Shown: piece after piece, positions 24,982 through 33,849 of the stretch
Numbering within the stretch: position 1 is the stretch's first letter
How the letters are laid out: every line of letters starts with the position of its first letter
From: Nocardia sp. CC227C
GTDB lineage: Bacteria > Actinomycetota > Actinomycetes > Mycobacteriales > Mycobacteriaceae
NCBI RefSeq assembly: GCF_030767025.1
Contig: NZ_JASITE010000005.1
Span: forward strand, 62,001 to 126,000
Length of the DNA stretch: 64,000 nucleotides
Direction: 5' to 3'
Position numbers and translations under genes: made by a program
The notes under the pieces: generated by a model
Database searches by the model: none
The model's input: the letters and a program-made list of their open reading frames with translations, nothing else
What the model was told of the DNA's origin: nothing

Positions 24982-25410
24982 CTAGGACGCGTTTGCCGTA
25001 CAGGCCGAGAGCGCTACTCGGGCGGGTCGCGGGGAAGCGCTGCCGAGGTCGGGGAACGGCGGATGCGATTCTCCCAAACCACCCACGGCGGCCGCCTCGG
25101 CCTCGGCGCGCGACGGCGCTGCCGCCCACCCGTACGCACCGTCCGCGCCCTGGGCCACCGCGGCGCATCCGCCATTGAACCGCAGCACTATCTCGCAGTC
25201 GTACACATTGCAGTCCTTGATGGCGGCGGCGTCGGCGGTGACCCGGCTGGATTCGTCGGTGGAGGCGACCACCACATTGCCGAGCCGGGAAATCGCGATG
25301 GTGCCGTACTGCCCCGCGGCCTGGGCGGGTGCGGCGAAACCCAGCGCACAGACGGCGACGGCGGCGGCGGTGACGGCGGCACTACGAGCGAGCGACACGA
25401 GAATCCCCAC
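24982..25410 (-). CDS. Secreted DUF4189 domain protein
   Basis: The 142-residue protein begins with a signal peptide ending near APAQAAGQYG. The mature part has the DUF4189 pattern: YGTIAISR, Ala-rich helix TADAAAIKDCNVYDCEIVLR, then FNGGCAAVAQG with conserved Cys residues that probably form disulfides. DUF4189 proteins are small exported proteins of unknown function, frequent in Nocardia and Mycobacterium. The only start is a GTG with a poor ribosome site; another GTG four codons later is possible. It is divergent from rtcB. Confidence 0.75.
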   Translation of the reverse strand: MGILVSLARSAAVTAAAVAVCALGFAAPAQAAGQYGTIAISRLGNVVVASTDESSRVTADAAAIKDCNVYDCEIVLRFNGGCAAVAQGADGAYGWAAAPSRAEAEAAAVGGLGESHPPFPDLGSASPRPARVALSACTANAS

Positions 25411-25471
25411 TATTTCAGAAGCGATCGAACGAGGGCGATGCTAGACGAGGACGGCGGCACCGGGGTAGCAC

Positions 25472-25504
25472 TCGGCCGACGAGCACCGCCGTAGCGTCGG
25501 CCGA
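25472..25504. promoter_or_regulatory. Inverted repeat between DUF4189 and rtcB genes
   Basis: TCGGCCGACG (25472-25481) and CGTCGGCCGA (25495-25504) form a perfect 10-bp dyad with a 13-base centre. It lies 62 bp upstream of the DUF4189 start and 100 bp upstream of rtcB. It could be an operator or a leader hairpin; no -10/-35 pair is convincing beside it. Confidence 0.4.
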
Positions 25505-25604
25505 ACGGCGCGACGCGGCGACGTCACCCCGGCCCGATATTCGGATGCGCGCACGTCCGCTCTGTCCTTACGGTGGACATGTTCATTGAAGGAAGGACCG
25601 GACA

Positions 25605-26828
25605 ATGTTTCCCGTCGAGCTGCGCGGAACGCGCGCGCAGACGCTCATGTGGGCGCACGAGCACGAAGTCGACCCCGCCGCCTTGCGGCAGTTGCGCAAT
25701 ATCGCGCAGCTGGAATGGGTGCACGGCGTACGTGTGATGCCCGATGTGCATCTCGGCAAGGGCGCCACCGTCGGATCCGTCATCGCCATGCGGGACGCGG
25801 TCGCGCCCGCCGCGGTCGGCGTCGATATCGGCTGCGGAATGGAGGCCGTGCGCACCTCGCTCACGGCCGCGCGGTTGCCCGACGATCTGCTGTCGCTGCG
25901 GTCCCGCATCGAGGCGGCGGTGCCGGTCGGATTCACGGCGCATCGGGAGCCGGTGAATGTGCGGCGGCTCGAGGCCGAGGTGCACGGTCAGCGCGCGGCG
26001 GGCACCACGCTGCGCACCGGCTGGGAACGATTCTGGAAGTCCTTCGATACGCTGCATTCCGGAGTGCTGTCGCTGGAATCCAAGGCGCACAAGCAGATGG
26101 GATCGCTGGGATCCGGAAATCATTTCGTGGAAGTCTGCCTCGATACCGAGCAGAATGTGTGGATTCTGCTGCATTCCGGAAGCCGGAATATCGGCAAGGA
26201 ACTCGCCGAGCGGCATATGGCGATCGCTCGGGCGCTGCCGCACAATCGGGATCTGCCGGACCGGGATCTGGCGGTATTCCTCTCCGGGACACCGGAAATG
26301 GAGGCGTACCGGCGGGATCTCACCTGGGCGCAGGAGTACGCGGCCCGCAATCGGGCCGTGATGCTGGCACTGGTGTGCAAGGCCGTGCGGGACGAATTCG
26401 CCGGACTCGACGTGCGTTTCGACGAGCCGATCTCCTGCCACCACAATTATGTGGCGGAGGAGGTCGTCGACGGGGTGCCCATGCTGGTGACGCGCAAGGG
26501 TGCCGTGCGGGCGGGTGCGGGCGATCTGGCGCTGATTCCCGGCTCCATGGGCACGCGGTCGTATGTGGTGCGCGGCAAGGGAAACCCGGCCTCGTTCCAG
26601 TCCGCGTCGCACGGTGCGGGCCGCCGGATGAGCCGCAACGCCGCCAAGAAGCAGTTCACGGTGGCGGATCTGATCGCGCAGACCGAGGGCGTGGAGTCGC
26701 GCAAGGACGCCGGGGTGATCGACGAGATCCCCGCGGCGTACAAGAACATCGACGACGTCATCGACGCCCAGCGCGATCTGGTCGACGTCGTGGCGACGCT
26801 GCGGCAGGTGCTGTGCGTGAAGGGCTGA
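25605..26828 (+). CDS. rtcB: RtcB family RNA-splicing ligase
   Basis: The 407-residue GTP/Mn-dependent RNA ligase joins RNA 2',3'-cyclic phosphate ends to 5'-OH ends. Metal ligands are visible: VDIGCGM (Asp74, Cys77), GSGNHF (His173), LLHSGSRNIG (His190) and CHHNY (His280). The nucleotidylated His is in SASHGAGRRMSR (His336), and the C-terminal Lys in VLCVKG completes the guanylate site. Length is shorter than E. coli RtcB and typical of actinobacterial homologues. ATG at 25605 follows a strong GAAGGAAGG site. No rtcA, archease or RtcR-type activator gene is adjacent, so it may act in RNA repair on its own. Confidence 0.93.
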   Translation: MFPVELRGTRAQTLMWAHEHEVDPAALRQLRNIAQLEWVHGVRVMPDVHLGKGATVGSVIAMRDAVAPAAVGVDIGCGMEAVRTSLTAARLPDDLLSLRSRIEAAVPVGFTAHREPVNVRRLEAEVHGQRAAGTTLRTGWERFWKSFDTLHSGVLSLESKAHKQMGSLGSGNHFVEVCLDTEQNVWILLHSGSRNIGKELAERHMAIARALPHNRDLPDRDLAVFLSGTPEMEAYRRDLTWAQEYAARNRAVMLALVCKAVRDEFAGLDVRFDEPISCHHNYVAEEVVDGVPMLVTRKGAVRAGAGDLALIPGSMGTRSYVVRGKGNPASFQSASHGAGRRMSRNAAKKQFTVADLIAQTEGVESRKDAGVIDEIPAAYKNIDDVIDAQRDLVDVVATLRQVLCVKG

Positions 26829-26882
26829 TCCCGCACCGGATGCCGCGCGGCCGCCAGCGAGAGACGGCCGCGCGGCTTCGGC

Positions 26883-27365
26883 TCAGCGGCGCAGCAGTGC
26901 GCCCACGATGCCCGCACCCAGCAGCATGACCCCGGAGATGAGCGCGAAACCGTAAGTGACCCAGGCGTGCAGCGCCACCGTCATCTCGCTGGAGATGAGC
27001 GGCAGGTCCCCGATCAGCCGGAAGGTGTCGTCGGGGAACAGCAGGTGCAGCACGCCCGGGAACACGCCCCACACCAGGCTCGCCACCATGGTGCCCAGCG
27101 GTGAGTAGGCGGCCAGCACCGCCACCAGCATGAGCAGCAGCGAGCCCACGATGATCTGCACCGACGCGGCGAACCGGTCGGTCACCGCGCCGACGATCAC
27201 CCAGTAGCGGATATCCAGCCCGCCATTGGCCGCCAGGGCGATACCGATCGGCATCATCACCAACCCCGCCGCCACCCCGGTGACCGACCGCGACGTGGCG
27301 GAACCGCTGGTGAACTGTGCGCCGGGCGGACTCCACCCCGCGGGCGACGGAAACTTCTGACCCAT
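26883..27365 (-). CDS. Four-helix integral membrane protein of unknown function
   Basis: The 160-residue protein has a 25-residue polar N-terminus and four hydrophobic segments: about 29-47 (VTGVAAGLVMMPIGIALA), 68-87 (VQIIVGSLLLMLVAVLAAY), 90-108, and 133-157 (ALISGVMLLGAGIVGALL). A loop with FPDDTFRLIGDLP separates helices 3 and 4. I do not recognise a family with confidence; small actinobacterial membrane proteins of this type are common. The ATG at 27365 follows GGGAGG. It converges on rtcB, 54 bp away. Confidence 0.65.
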   Translation of the reverse strand: MGQKFPSPAGWSPPGAQFTSGSATSRSVTGVAAGLVMMPIGIALAANGGLDIRYWVIVGAVTDRFAASVQIIVGSLLLMLVAVLAAYSPLGTMVASLVWGVFPGVLHLLFPDDTFRLIGDLPLISSEMTVALHAWVTYGFALISGVMLLGAGIVGALLRR

Positions 27366-27810
27366 GACGCCTCCCATACCCCCGGGACGCGCCCACCGGT
27401 CCCCGGGTTCCCCCCATTGTCCGGCAACACGCCCCGGCCCGCCCGATCTTGACCGCACCGCAACCAAGACTCCGGTCACTCGCTACCCGGATCGCCCCTC
27501 CGATATCTCGTCGTCGCCCGTACGCCGGACAACCGCGGCCCGGCGGCTCCCGCTCTCACGGAGATATCGAGGTCGTGCCCGCGCGCCTCGCCGCCGACCA
27601 CGCCGGTATCGGCGGTGGCCGGACCGGCCGGGGTCCGGCGGCAGTGGGAGCCGTTCCCGCGGCCGGGTGCCGCACCCGGAGATACTCGGCCGCGGCGACC
27701 GGATCGGGGCCGCCGAATCACCGGCCCGAACGCCTGGACGCGGTGCGTGAGCGTGGGAAAGGGTGCGGGAAGCCCCCGCTCGCGGTCGGCTGTCGGCGGT
27801 GTGAGGCACC
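27366..27810. other. Intergenic region before recQ-like gene
   Basis: 445 bp of high-GC DNA between a divergent membrane-protein gene and the RecQ-like gene. Open frames on both strands translate to Arg/Pro/Gly-rich low-complexity peptides without family resemblance, so I see no gene. No strong palindrome or terminator was noticed. Promoters for both flanking genes must lie here. Confidence 0.4.
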
Positions 27811-29931
27811 ATGGAGCGCGTGACCCCGACCAACGCGACCTCTCCGACCGAGACCAGTGCGGCGCTGCGGGACGACGCCGAACGGCTGCTGCGCGAACTC
27901 GCGGGACCGTCCGCGCGGCTCCGGGAGGATCAGTGGACCGCCATCGAGGCGCTGGTGGTGCGGCGACGGCGGGCGCTGGTGGTGCAGCGCACCGGCTGGG
28001 GCAAGTCCGCGGTGTACTTCATCGCGGCCAAACTGCTGCGGGCGGCGGGTCGCGGCCCGACGGTGATCGTGTCCCCGCTGCTGGCGCTCATGCGCAACCA
28101 GGTCGCGGCGGCCGAGCGGGCCGGAGTGGTGGCGGCCACCATCAACTCCGGCAATGTCACCGAATGGGACGAGATCCACGCGCGGGTGGCCGAGGGCGAC
28201 GTGGATGTGCTGCTGGTGAGCCCGGAACGGCTGAACAATCCCGACTTCCGCGATGCGGTGCTGCCGAAGCTGGCCGCCGATGCCGGACTGGTGGTCGTCG
28301 ATGAGGCGCACTGCGTCTCCGACTGGGGCCACGACTTCCGGCCGGACTACCGGCGCATCCGCACCCTCATCGCCGATCTCGGCTCCGACGTGCCGGTGCT
28401 GGCCACCACCGCGACCGCCAATGATCGCGTGGTCACCGACGTGGCCACCCAGATCGGCACCGACACGCTGGTGCTGCGCGGCAGCCTCGATCGCGAATCG
28501 CTGCGGCTGTCGGTGGTGCACATCGCCGACGCGGTCGAGCGCACCGCGTGGCTCAGCCAGCACCTGCGCGAACTGCCCGGCTCCGGGATCGTCTACACGC
28601 TCACCGTCGCCGCCGCGCACGACCTCGCCGACGTGCTCAACTCCCACGGCCACCAGGTCGCCGCCTACACCGGCCAGACCGAGCCCACCGAGCGCGAGGC
28701 CCTCGAGCTGGCGCTGTTGAACAACGAGGTCAAGGCGCTCATCGCCACCTCGGCGCTGGGGATGGGCTTCGACAAACCCGATCTCGGATTCGTGGTGCAC
28801 GTCGGCGCGCCCTCCTCCCCCATCTCCTACTACCAGCAGGTGGGCCGCGCGGGGCGCGGTACCGAGCGCGCCGAGGTGGTGCTGCTGCCCGGTCCGGAGG
28901 ACCGGCGCATCTGGAGCTACTTCGCCTCGGTCGCCTTCCCGCGCGAACACATCGTGCACTCGGTGCTGGACAGTCTGGACCGGGATCGGCCGCTGTCCAC
29001 CGCCGCGCTGGAACCGCTGGTCGAACTGAATCGCTCGCGGCTGGAGATGGTGCTCAAGGTCCTGGATGTGGACGGCGCGGTCAAGCGGGTGCGCGGCGGC
29101 TGGATCGCCACCGGCGAACCGTGGACCTACGACACCGAACGCTATGAACGGCTCGCCGCCGCCCGCGATGCCGAACAGCAGGCCATGATCGACTACCAGG
29201 CCACCGCCGAATGCCGGATGAACTTCCTGCGCCGCCAACTCGACGATCCGGGCCTCATGGCCGACTCACCCGGCTGCGGACGCTGCGACAACTGCACGGG
29301 CACTCGCCCGGATACCGGCGTGGACACCGCGCAGGTATCCGAGATCCGGGCCCGCCTGGACCGGCCGGGTATCGATCTGGCCCCGCGCAAGCAGTGGCCG
29401 ACGGGTATGGCCAAACTCGGAATCTCCTTGTCCGGCAAGATATCCGACGGCGCCGAGACCGGCCGGGTGCTGGGCCGCCTGAGCGATCTCGGCTGGGGCC
29501 AACGGTTGCGCGCCCTGCTCGACGCACCGGACGGCCCGGTGCCGGACGAGTTCTTCCGGGCCTGCACGGTGGTACTGCGCGAATGGGATTGGGCGCGGCG
29601 GCCCACCGCCGTCATGGCCATGGAATCACCCACCCACCCGATCCTCGCGGCCTCCCTGGCCGCCCGGCTCGCCCAGATCGGCCGCCTGCGCGACCTCGGC
29701 GTCCTGCACCGGCGCCCGGACCTGCCCCCGGTCTCGGCCGTCAACTCCGCCCACCGCGTGGCTGCCCTCCACAATGCCTGGGAGACACCGGATCTCACCA
29801 CCGTGGACGGCCCAATCCTGCTGGTGGACACCCTCACCGACACCGGCTGGACCTTCACCATGGCCGCGCGCACCCTGCGCGCCGCCGGAGCCGAAGCGGT
29901 CCTGCCCTTCGCCCTGGCCACACCGTCCTGA
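27811..29931 (+). CDS. RecQ-family ATP-dependent DNA helicase with C-terminal PRTase-like domain
   Basis: The 706-residue protein has helicase motifs I (VVQRTGWGKSAV), Ia (VIVSPLLALMRNQV), II (DEAHCVSDWGHDFRPDY) and III (ATTATA). Domain 2 has VAAYTGQTEPTERE and YYQQVGRAGRG. A zinc-type Cys cluster follows (CRMNF, then CGRCDNC near residues 468-495). The last 150 residues depart from standard RecQ. They carry VDGPILLVDTLTDTGWTFTM, a typical PRPP-binding loop of phosphoribosyltransferases, with an upstream AVNSAHRVAALHNAW segment. It unwinds DNA 3' to 5' in repair or recombination; the tail may bind nucleotides. ATG 27811 is used; a GTG at 27823 is possible. Confidence 0.9.
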   Translation: MERVTPTNATSPTETSAALRDDAERLLRELAGPSARLREDQWTAIEALVVRRRRALVVQRTGWGKSAVYFIAAKLLRAAGRGPTVIVSPLLALMRNQVAAAERAGVVAATINSGNVTEWDEIHARVAEGDVDVLLVSPERLNNPDFRDAVLPKLAADAGLVVVDEAHCVSDWGHDFRPDYRRIRTLIADLGSDVPVLATTATANDRVVTDVATQIGTDTLVLRGSLDRESLRLSVVHIADAVERTAWLSQHLRELPGSGIVYTLTVAAAHDLADVLNSHGHQVAAYTGQTEPTEREALELALLNNEVKALIATSALGMGFDKPDLGFVVHVGAPSSPISYYQQVGRAGRGTERAEVVLLPGPEDRRIWSYFASVAFPREHIVHSVLDSLDRDRPLSTAALEPLVELNRSRLEMVLKVLDVDGAVKRVRGGWIATGEPWTYDTERYERLAAARDAEQQAMIDYQATAECRMNFLRRQLDDPGLMADSPGCGRCDNCTGTRPDTGVDTAQVSEIRARLDRPGIDLAPRKQWPTGMAKLGISLSGKISDGAETGRVLGRLSDLGWGQRLRALLDAPDGPVPDEFFRACTVVLREWDWARRPTAVMAMESPTHPILAASLAARLAQIGRLRDLGVLHRRPDLPPVSAVNSAHRVAALHNAWETPDLTTVDGPILLVDTLTDTGWTFTMAARTLRAAGAEAVLPFALATPS

Positions 29932-30021
29932 CGGCTCGGGGCCGGCCAGCACACCCGGCCCCGCTCGACTCGGCGACCGGGTCGGATAGTTGTTCGATGC
30001 AGAACGGCCGACGGTGACCGG

Positions 30022-30477
30022 TCAGGAGTTCCCTTCCAGCTGAGCTACCCAGGCGGCGAACCGGCTGTCGTTCCGAGCATCGGACAATGCCGTCCGTAAC
30101 GCTTGCAGATACGTCTGGCGGGCGGTCCTGACCAGCTCGCGCCCACGGTCGGTGATCTGGGTGTAGACACCCCGCCGATCGGACTCGCACAAGTACCGTT
30201 CCGTCAGACCCGCGCGGTCCAGTCGGCTCACCAAACGGCTGACCGAACTGTGTTGGAGTGGAATCGATTCTGCGAGAACCTGCTGGCGGAGGTGCCCCCC
30301 GTCGTCGGAGTACTCGAGTGCCGCGAGAGCCAGGTATTCCGTGACAGAGATCCCATGCGAGCGCTGCAACGCCTGTTCGGTGGTGTCATCGATGCTGGCG
30401 TGCAGGAGCCGGAGGGCATGCGCGCTGCGCTCCAGTTCGGTCGGCAGGCGCACCTCGGGACGGACGCTGGATTCCAT
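30022..30477 (-). CDS. MarR family transcriptional regulator
   Basis: The 151-residue protein has the MarR winged helix: ISVTEYLALAALEYSDDGG, HLRQQVLAESIPLQHSSVSR (recognition helix) and wing ESDRRGVYTQITDRGRELV. MarR proteins are dimeric repressors released by small phenolic or lipophilic ligands. It is divergent from an NAD-dependent epimerase gene, with a nearly perfect set of inverted repeats between them, so it very likely controls that gene and itself. ATG at 30477 chosen; a GTG at 30492 is an alternative with a slightly better spaced purine-rich site. Confidence 0.87.
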   Translation of the reverse strand: MESSVRPEVRLPTELERSAHALRLLHASIDDTTEQALQRSHGISVTEYLALAALEYSDDGGHLRQQVLAESIPLQHSSVSRLVSRLDRAGLTERYLCESDRRGVYTQITDRGRELVRTARQTYLQALRTALSDARNDSRFAAWVAQLEGNS

Positions 30478-30500
30478 AACCCAGTTTGACACGGGCTACC

Positions 30501-30540
30501 TGTATCTACACTATGTGCACATACACATATTGTAGATACA
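30501..30540. promoter_or_regulatory. Divergent MarR operator with nested palindromes
   Basis: TGTATCTACA (30501-30510) and its exact complement TGTAGATACA (30531-30540) flank a 20-bp centre that contains a second perfect palindrome, TATGTGCACATA (30512-30523). The whole block is AT-rich and lies between the MarR start (30477) and the epimerase start (30556). TAGATA and CATATT could serve as -10 elements for the plus-strand gene. Two dyads suggest two MarR dimers or one large operator. Confidence 0.8.
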
Positions 30541-30555
30541 CGCAATGGAGAAGGT

Positions 30556-31473
30556 ATGCGAGTGTTCGTTACCGGGGTTACCGGATTCATCGGCGGGTCG
30601 ATTGCGACCAGGCTCGTTCACGAGGGCCATCGGGTTGCGGGATTGACGCGGTCGCTCGACCGAGTCGACAGGTTGGCGGAACTCGGCATCGAGCCGGTTG
30701 TCGGCACCCTGGACGAGGTCGACGTGGTGGCCGGTGCCGCTGGCGCCGCGGACGCCGTGATCAACGCGGCGGACAGTGATCATCGGGGCGTGGTCCACAC
30801 CTTGATCGATGCCTTGGCCGGGACCGGAAAGCCGTTGCTACACACGAGTGGGACCAGCATCGTCGGCGACGACGCACGCGGGCATGCTTCGAACGCCGTG
30901 TTCACCGAGGCAGATGTGCGGCCGGGCGGGCAATGGCGGCCGACGTCGGACAAAGCGGCGAGGGTGGCGATCGATCGCCTCGCCATCGCAGCAGCTGACC
31001 GAAACGTACGGTCGGTCGTTTTGTGCAACAGCCTGATCTACGGACACGGCCGGGGTATCGGGCGCGACAGCGTGCAGCTCCCACGACTGGTAGCCCACGC
31101 GAGGCGCTCCGGGGCGGCCAGATACCTGGGTCCGGGCGAAAACCGTTGGTCTACAGTACATATCGACGATGCTGTCGATCTCTATCTGCGCGCCCTCGAT
31201 AGTGCGCCCGCGGGGTCGTTCTACTTCGTGGAGAACGGTGAAGCCTCGTTCGGCGAGATGGCTGGTGCAATCGCCGATGTCATGGGCCTCGGCGAGGCTC
31301 AGTCGTGGGATGTCGAGGCTGCGATTGCCGAGTGGGGGTACGAGGTTGCCGTATACGCGCTCGGGTCCAACAGTAGAGTGCGTGGCGAGGCGGCCCGAAA
31401 CGAATTGTCCTGGACACCTCGCTACGATTCCGTGCTGCATTGGATCCGTACCGAGATGAACGCGGCCGAGTGA
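30556..31473 (+). CDS. NAD-dependent epimerase/dehydratase family protein
   Basis: The 305-residue extended SDR has the Rossmann motif VTGVTGFIGGSIATRL (about 5-20) and a late WSTVHIDDAVDLYLRAL (typical of the family). The usual YxxxK is replaced by SDKAARVAID around residue 130, so classical dehydrogenase catalysis is doubtful; many such proteins are atypical reductases or NmrA-like sensors. A strong GGAGAAGG site precedes the ATG. It is paired with and probably repressed by the MarR protein. Base composition looks less GC-rich than neighbouring genes, hinting at acquisition with the MarR gene. A perfect hairpin terminator follows. Confidence 0.85.
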   Translation: MRVFVTGVTGFIGGSIATRLVHEGHRVAGLTRSLDRVDRLAELGIEPVVGTLDEVDVVAGAAGAADAVINAADSDHRGVVHTLIDALAGTGKPLLHTSGTSIVGDDARGHASNAVFTEADVRPGGQWRPTSDKAARVAIDRLAIAAADRNVRSVVLCNSLIYGHGRGIGRDSVQLPRLVAHARRSGAARYLGPGENRWSTVHIDDAVDLYLRALDSAPAGSFYFVENGEASFGEMAGAIADVMGLGEAQSWDVEAAIAEWGYEVAVYALGSNSRVRGEAARNELSWTPRYDSVLHWIRTEMNAAE

Positions 31474-31523
31474 TATATACGTCATCCATTGTGCAGCCGA
31501 GCCGACATCGCGTTGCTGACAAC

Positions 31524-31549
31524 GTGGGCGCCTGGAGCCAGGCGCCCAC
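31524..31549. terminator. Bidirectional hairpin between convergent genes
   Basis: GTGGGCGCCTGG (31524-31535) and CCAGGCGCCCAC (31538-31549) form a perfect 12-bp stem with a 2-base gap between arms. It lies 50 bp after the epimerase stop and 9 bp before the lipoprotein stop on the other strand. There is no U-run, as is common in actinobacterial terminators. Confidence 0.75.
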
Positions 31550-31558
31550 ACCATCAGG

Positions 31559-31999
31559 CTAGTTGCAGGTCCGCGTAATATGCTTGCCGATCTTCGTGGA
31601 AGCATCGGTCAGTTTCGTGGCATTCTCCTGAGCCTCCACCGTTTTGCCCTGCAATTCCTCCAAAGCGGTGTCGGGGTTGGAGAAGTCGATTTCCGAAAGA
31701 TCGAGTCCGGCTTCACTGGCGTCGGCGAACGCCACCCAGTCGGCGCGGATATCGGCAGGGGCGACTTCAGCGATCCGACGTGCCTTGCCGATGAGCTCTG
31801 CCGAGGTCGATGCCGCCGCCAGATCGCCCAGTTCCTCGACCGCCTCACAGTATTCGGCTGTGCTTGCGCCGGAATCCGCGGTCGTTGTCGAGGTGCCGGT
31901 GCCGACGGGAGCACTCGTCTTCGTCGAACTGCCGCCGCATCCGCTCAGCGCGCCGACGCTGATGGTGACTGCGAGAATTATCATGGTGGTTCGGCGCAT
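31559..31999 (-). CDS. Small lipoprotein of unknown function
   Basis: The 146-residue protein has a signal peptide and lipobox LSGC (Cys21), then a Ser/Thr/Gly-rich linker and a helical domain (EYCEAVEELGDLAAAS to KLTDASTKIGKHITRTC). Two Cys residues, in EYCEAV and at the end (TRTCN), could form a disulfide. Many Mycobacteriales genomes carry similar small lipoproteins without known function. ATG at 31999 follows GGAAGGAAC; an upstream GTG/ATG reading would add 27 non-signal residues. It probably sits on the outer face of the membrane. Confidence 0.7.
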   Translation of the reverse strand: MRRTTMIILAVTISVGALSGCGGSSTKTSAPVGTGTSTTTADSGASTAEYCEAVEELGDLAAASTSAELIGKARRIAEVAPADIRADWVAFADASEAGLDLSEIDFSNPDTALEELQGKTVEAQENATKLTDASTKIGKHITRTCN

Positions 32000-32213
32000 G
32001 GCGACGATTGTTCCTTCCGGTCGATGGTTCGACCTGATCGAAACAGCCGGTAACCCGGACCGGCAAACCGAGAATCTCAAGTAATTGTCAAATCAAGCGC
32101 GGACACACACGCGAGAGCCAGCACTGGCTCGGACCGAATGCGACCGCGCCCCAGCGATCGAGGCGGCGTAGGCTCGACGGGTGCGAGCAGCACCGACCAG
32201 CGATGGAGTCGCC

Positions 32214-33311
32214 ATGGCATTCGGATCGATGAAACTGCCTCCGCCACCGCTGGTGCGCGTGCTCGGGCTGGTGCGCGACGGGCTCGCGGCGCTGCATCGG
32301 CATCTGGTGCCCGGGCATATCGCATTGCTCGAATTGCAGATGACCGGGTTTCTGGCACCGGCGATTCAGGCGGCGGCGCAGCTCGGGGTCGCCGATGCGC
32401 TGGCGGACGGGCCGAAACGGGTGGAGGAGCTGGCGCAGGCGGTGGGGGCCGATGCGGATGCGCTGGAGCGGCTGCTGCGGCTGCTGGTCAGCTTCGACGT
32501 GTTCACGCGGCGGCGCGACGGGACGTACGCACTGAACGGAATGTCGCGGGCGCTGCGGTCCGACGGTCCGGTCACGCTGCGGGATCTGTCCCTGTTCTTC
32601 GGGTCCGAGTATCACCGCCGCCATTGGACGCATCTGGCCGATGCGGTGCGGACCGGAAAGCCGGTGGGGCCCGGCCTGGACGGGGCGGGCTTCTTCGAAT
32701 ACGCCGCCCAGCACCGGGAACTCGGTGAGCTGTTCGACCGCGCCATGGCCAGCGTGAACACCCTCGCCATCGAACCGCTGCTCGCCGCATACGATTTCGA
32801 CCGCTTCGACACGGTGGTCGATATCGGTGGCGGACGCGGGGCCCTGCTCGCCGAGATCCTGCACCGCCACCGGGGCACGCACGGCATCCTCTTCGATCTG
32901 CCGCGGGTGGTGGCGGAACCCTCCGGCGATATCGCGGAACTCGCACTGGCCCAGCGCCTTACGCTGCGGTCCGGATCGTTCTTCGAATCGGTGCCCGAGG
33001 GCGGCGACGCCTATATCCTCGAGCACATCCTGCACGACTGGCCCGACGCCGACGCCGAGCGTCTGCTGCGCACCGTGCGCACGGCCATGACGCCCGAGGC
33101 CACCCTCCTCGTCATCGAGATCGTGCTGCCCGAACACCAGCGCCCGCACGCGGGCAAATTCATCGACCTGGAGATGCTGGTCAACTCCGGCGGCCGGGAA
33201 CGCACCACCGAGCAGTTCCGAGAGCTCTTGTCCCGCAGCGGGTTCACCCTCACACGCATCGTGGACACGGCCGCTCCCGACAGCGTTCTCGAAGCCCGCC
33301 CGACCGCCTAG
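32214..33311 (+). CDS. SAM-dependent O-methyltransferase (family 2)
   Basis: The 365-residue protein has an N-terminal winged-helix dimerisation domain (AAQLGVADALADGPKRVEEL, then DALERLLRLLVSF) followed by a Rossmann methyltransferase domain with VVDIGGGRGALLAEIL (SAM motif I, about 205-220). It also has ILEHILHDWPDADAERLL, with the His of EHILHDW as probable catalytic base, and DLEMLVNSGGRERT. The architecture matches the hydroxyneurosporene/acetylserotonin-type family that methylates hydroxyl groups of polyketides, phenols and similar compounds. No biosynthetic neighbours are present. ATG 32214 follows GGAG; a GTG at 32181 is possible. Confidence 0.88.
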   Translation: MAFGSMKLPPPPLVRVLGLVRDGLAALHRHLVPGHIALLELQMTGFLAPAIQAAAQLGVADALADGPKRVEELAQAVGADADALERLLRLLVSFDVFTRRRDGTYALNGMSRALRSDGPVTLRDLSLFFGSEYHRRHWTHLADAVRTGKPVGPGLDGAGFFEYAAQHRELGELFDRAMASVNTLAIEPLLAAYDFDRFDTVVDIGGGRGALLAEILHRHRGTHGILFDLPRVVAEPSGDIAELALAQRLTLRSGSFFESVPEGGDAYILEHILHDWPDADAERLLRTVRTAMTPEATLLVIEIVLPEHQRPHAGKFIDLEMLVNSGGRERTTEQFRELLSRSGFTLTRIVDTAAPDSVLEARPTA

Positions 33312-33411
33312 CCGACGATACGGCCGGCGGCCGTGGTGGTCGCGGCCGCGCCCCCTGCGCGCGACCACGACCACCGCACCCCGGGCGTCCGGCTCCCGGG
33401 GCCGGCACATC

Positions 33412-33849
33412 TCAGGCCGATCGGCGCACCGGCGCGCCGACCATTCCGGTCACCTGGGCCACCCGGTCGGTCCACCCGTCCGCCATGGAGGCCAGCAGGA
33501 ACCACGCCGCGTGCACCCGTTCATCGGAGACGGCGTCGACGGTGCGCAGCAGGTGCACGGCCCGCACATGGGCGGCGGCCATGGCGTCGACCACGGCACC
33601 GAGCGACTCCCCGCACGCCGCGGCGGTCTCGGCACGGCGAGCGCGGCGCAGCACGTAATCGTCGATGCACTCGACCATATGGGCGCGCCTGCGGTCGATC
33701 TCGGCGGCGCACTCCGGCCGGTCCCGGCGCGCCAGATGCGATTCGGCCAGCAGTCGAGCCCAGCGGGTCACGGGATGATCCTCCGGCTGATCGCCGATAT
33801 GGCCGCAGAACGCGGCCAGAAGTTCATGCCAGTCGGGCAGTACGTGCAT
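33412..33849 (-). CDS. DUF4254-like protein
   Basis: The 145-residue, mainly helical protein starts at MHVLPDWHELLAAF after a GGAGGT site. The pattern of W, RWARLLAESHL, RRRAHMVECIDDYV and LGAVVDAMAAAHVRAVHLL fits the DUF4254 family as I remember it from Nocardia and Bacteroides proteins. In Bacteroides the domain is linked to cell-surface polysaccharide genes; no such context here. No signal peptide or membrane segment. An ATG/GTG 24 codons upstream exists but adds a low-complexity stretch. Confidence 0.6.
   Translation of the reverse strand: MHVLPDWHELLAAFCGHIGDQPEDHPVTRWARLLAESHLARRDRPECAAEIDRRRAHMVECIDDYVLRRARRAETAAACGESLGAVVDAMAAAHVRAVHLLRTVDAVSDERVHAAWFLLASMADGWTDRVAQVTGMVGAPVRRSA

Noticed and set aside
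32214..33311. Natural-product cluster around the O-methyltransferase
   Set aside because: No synthase, halogenase, P450 or transporter partner within 5 kb.
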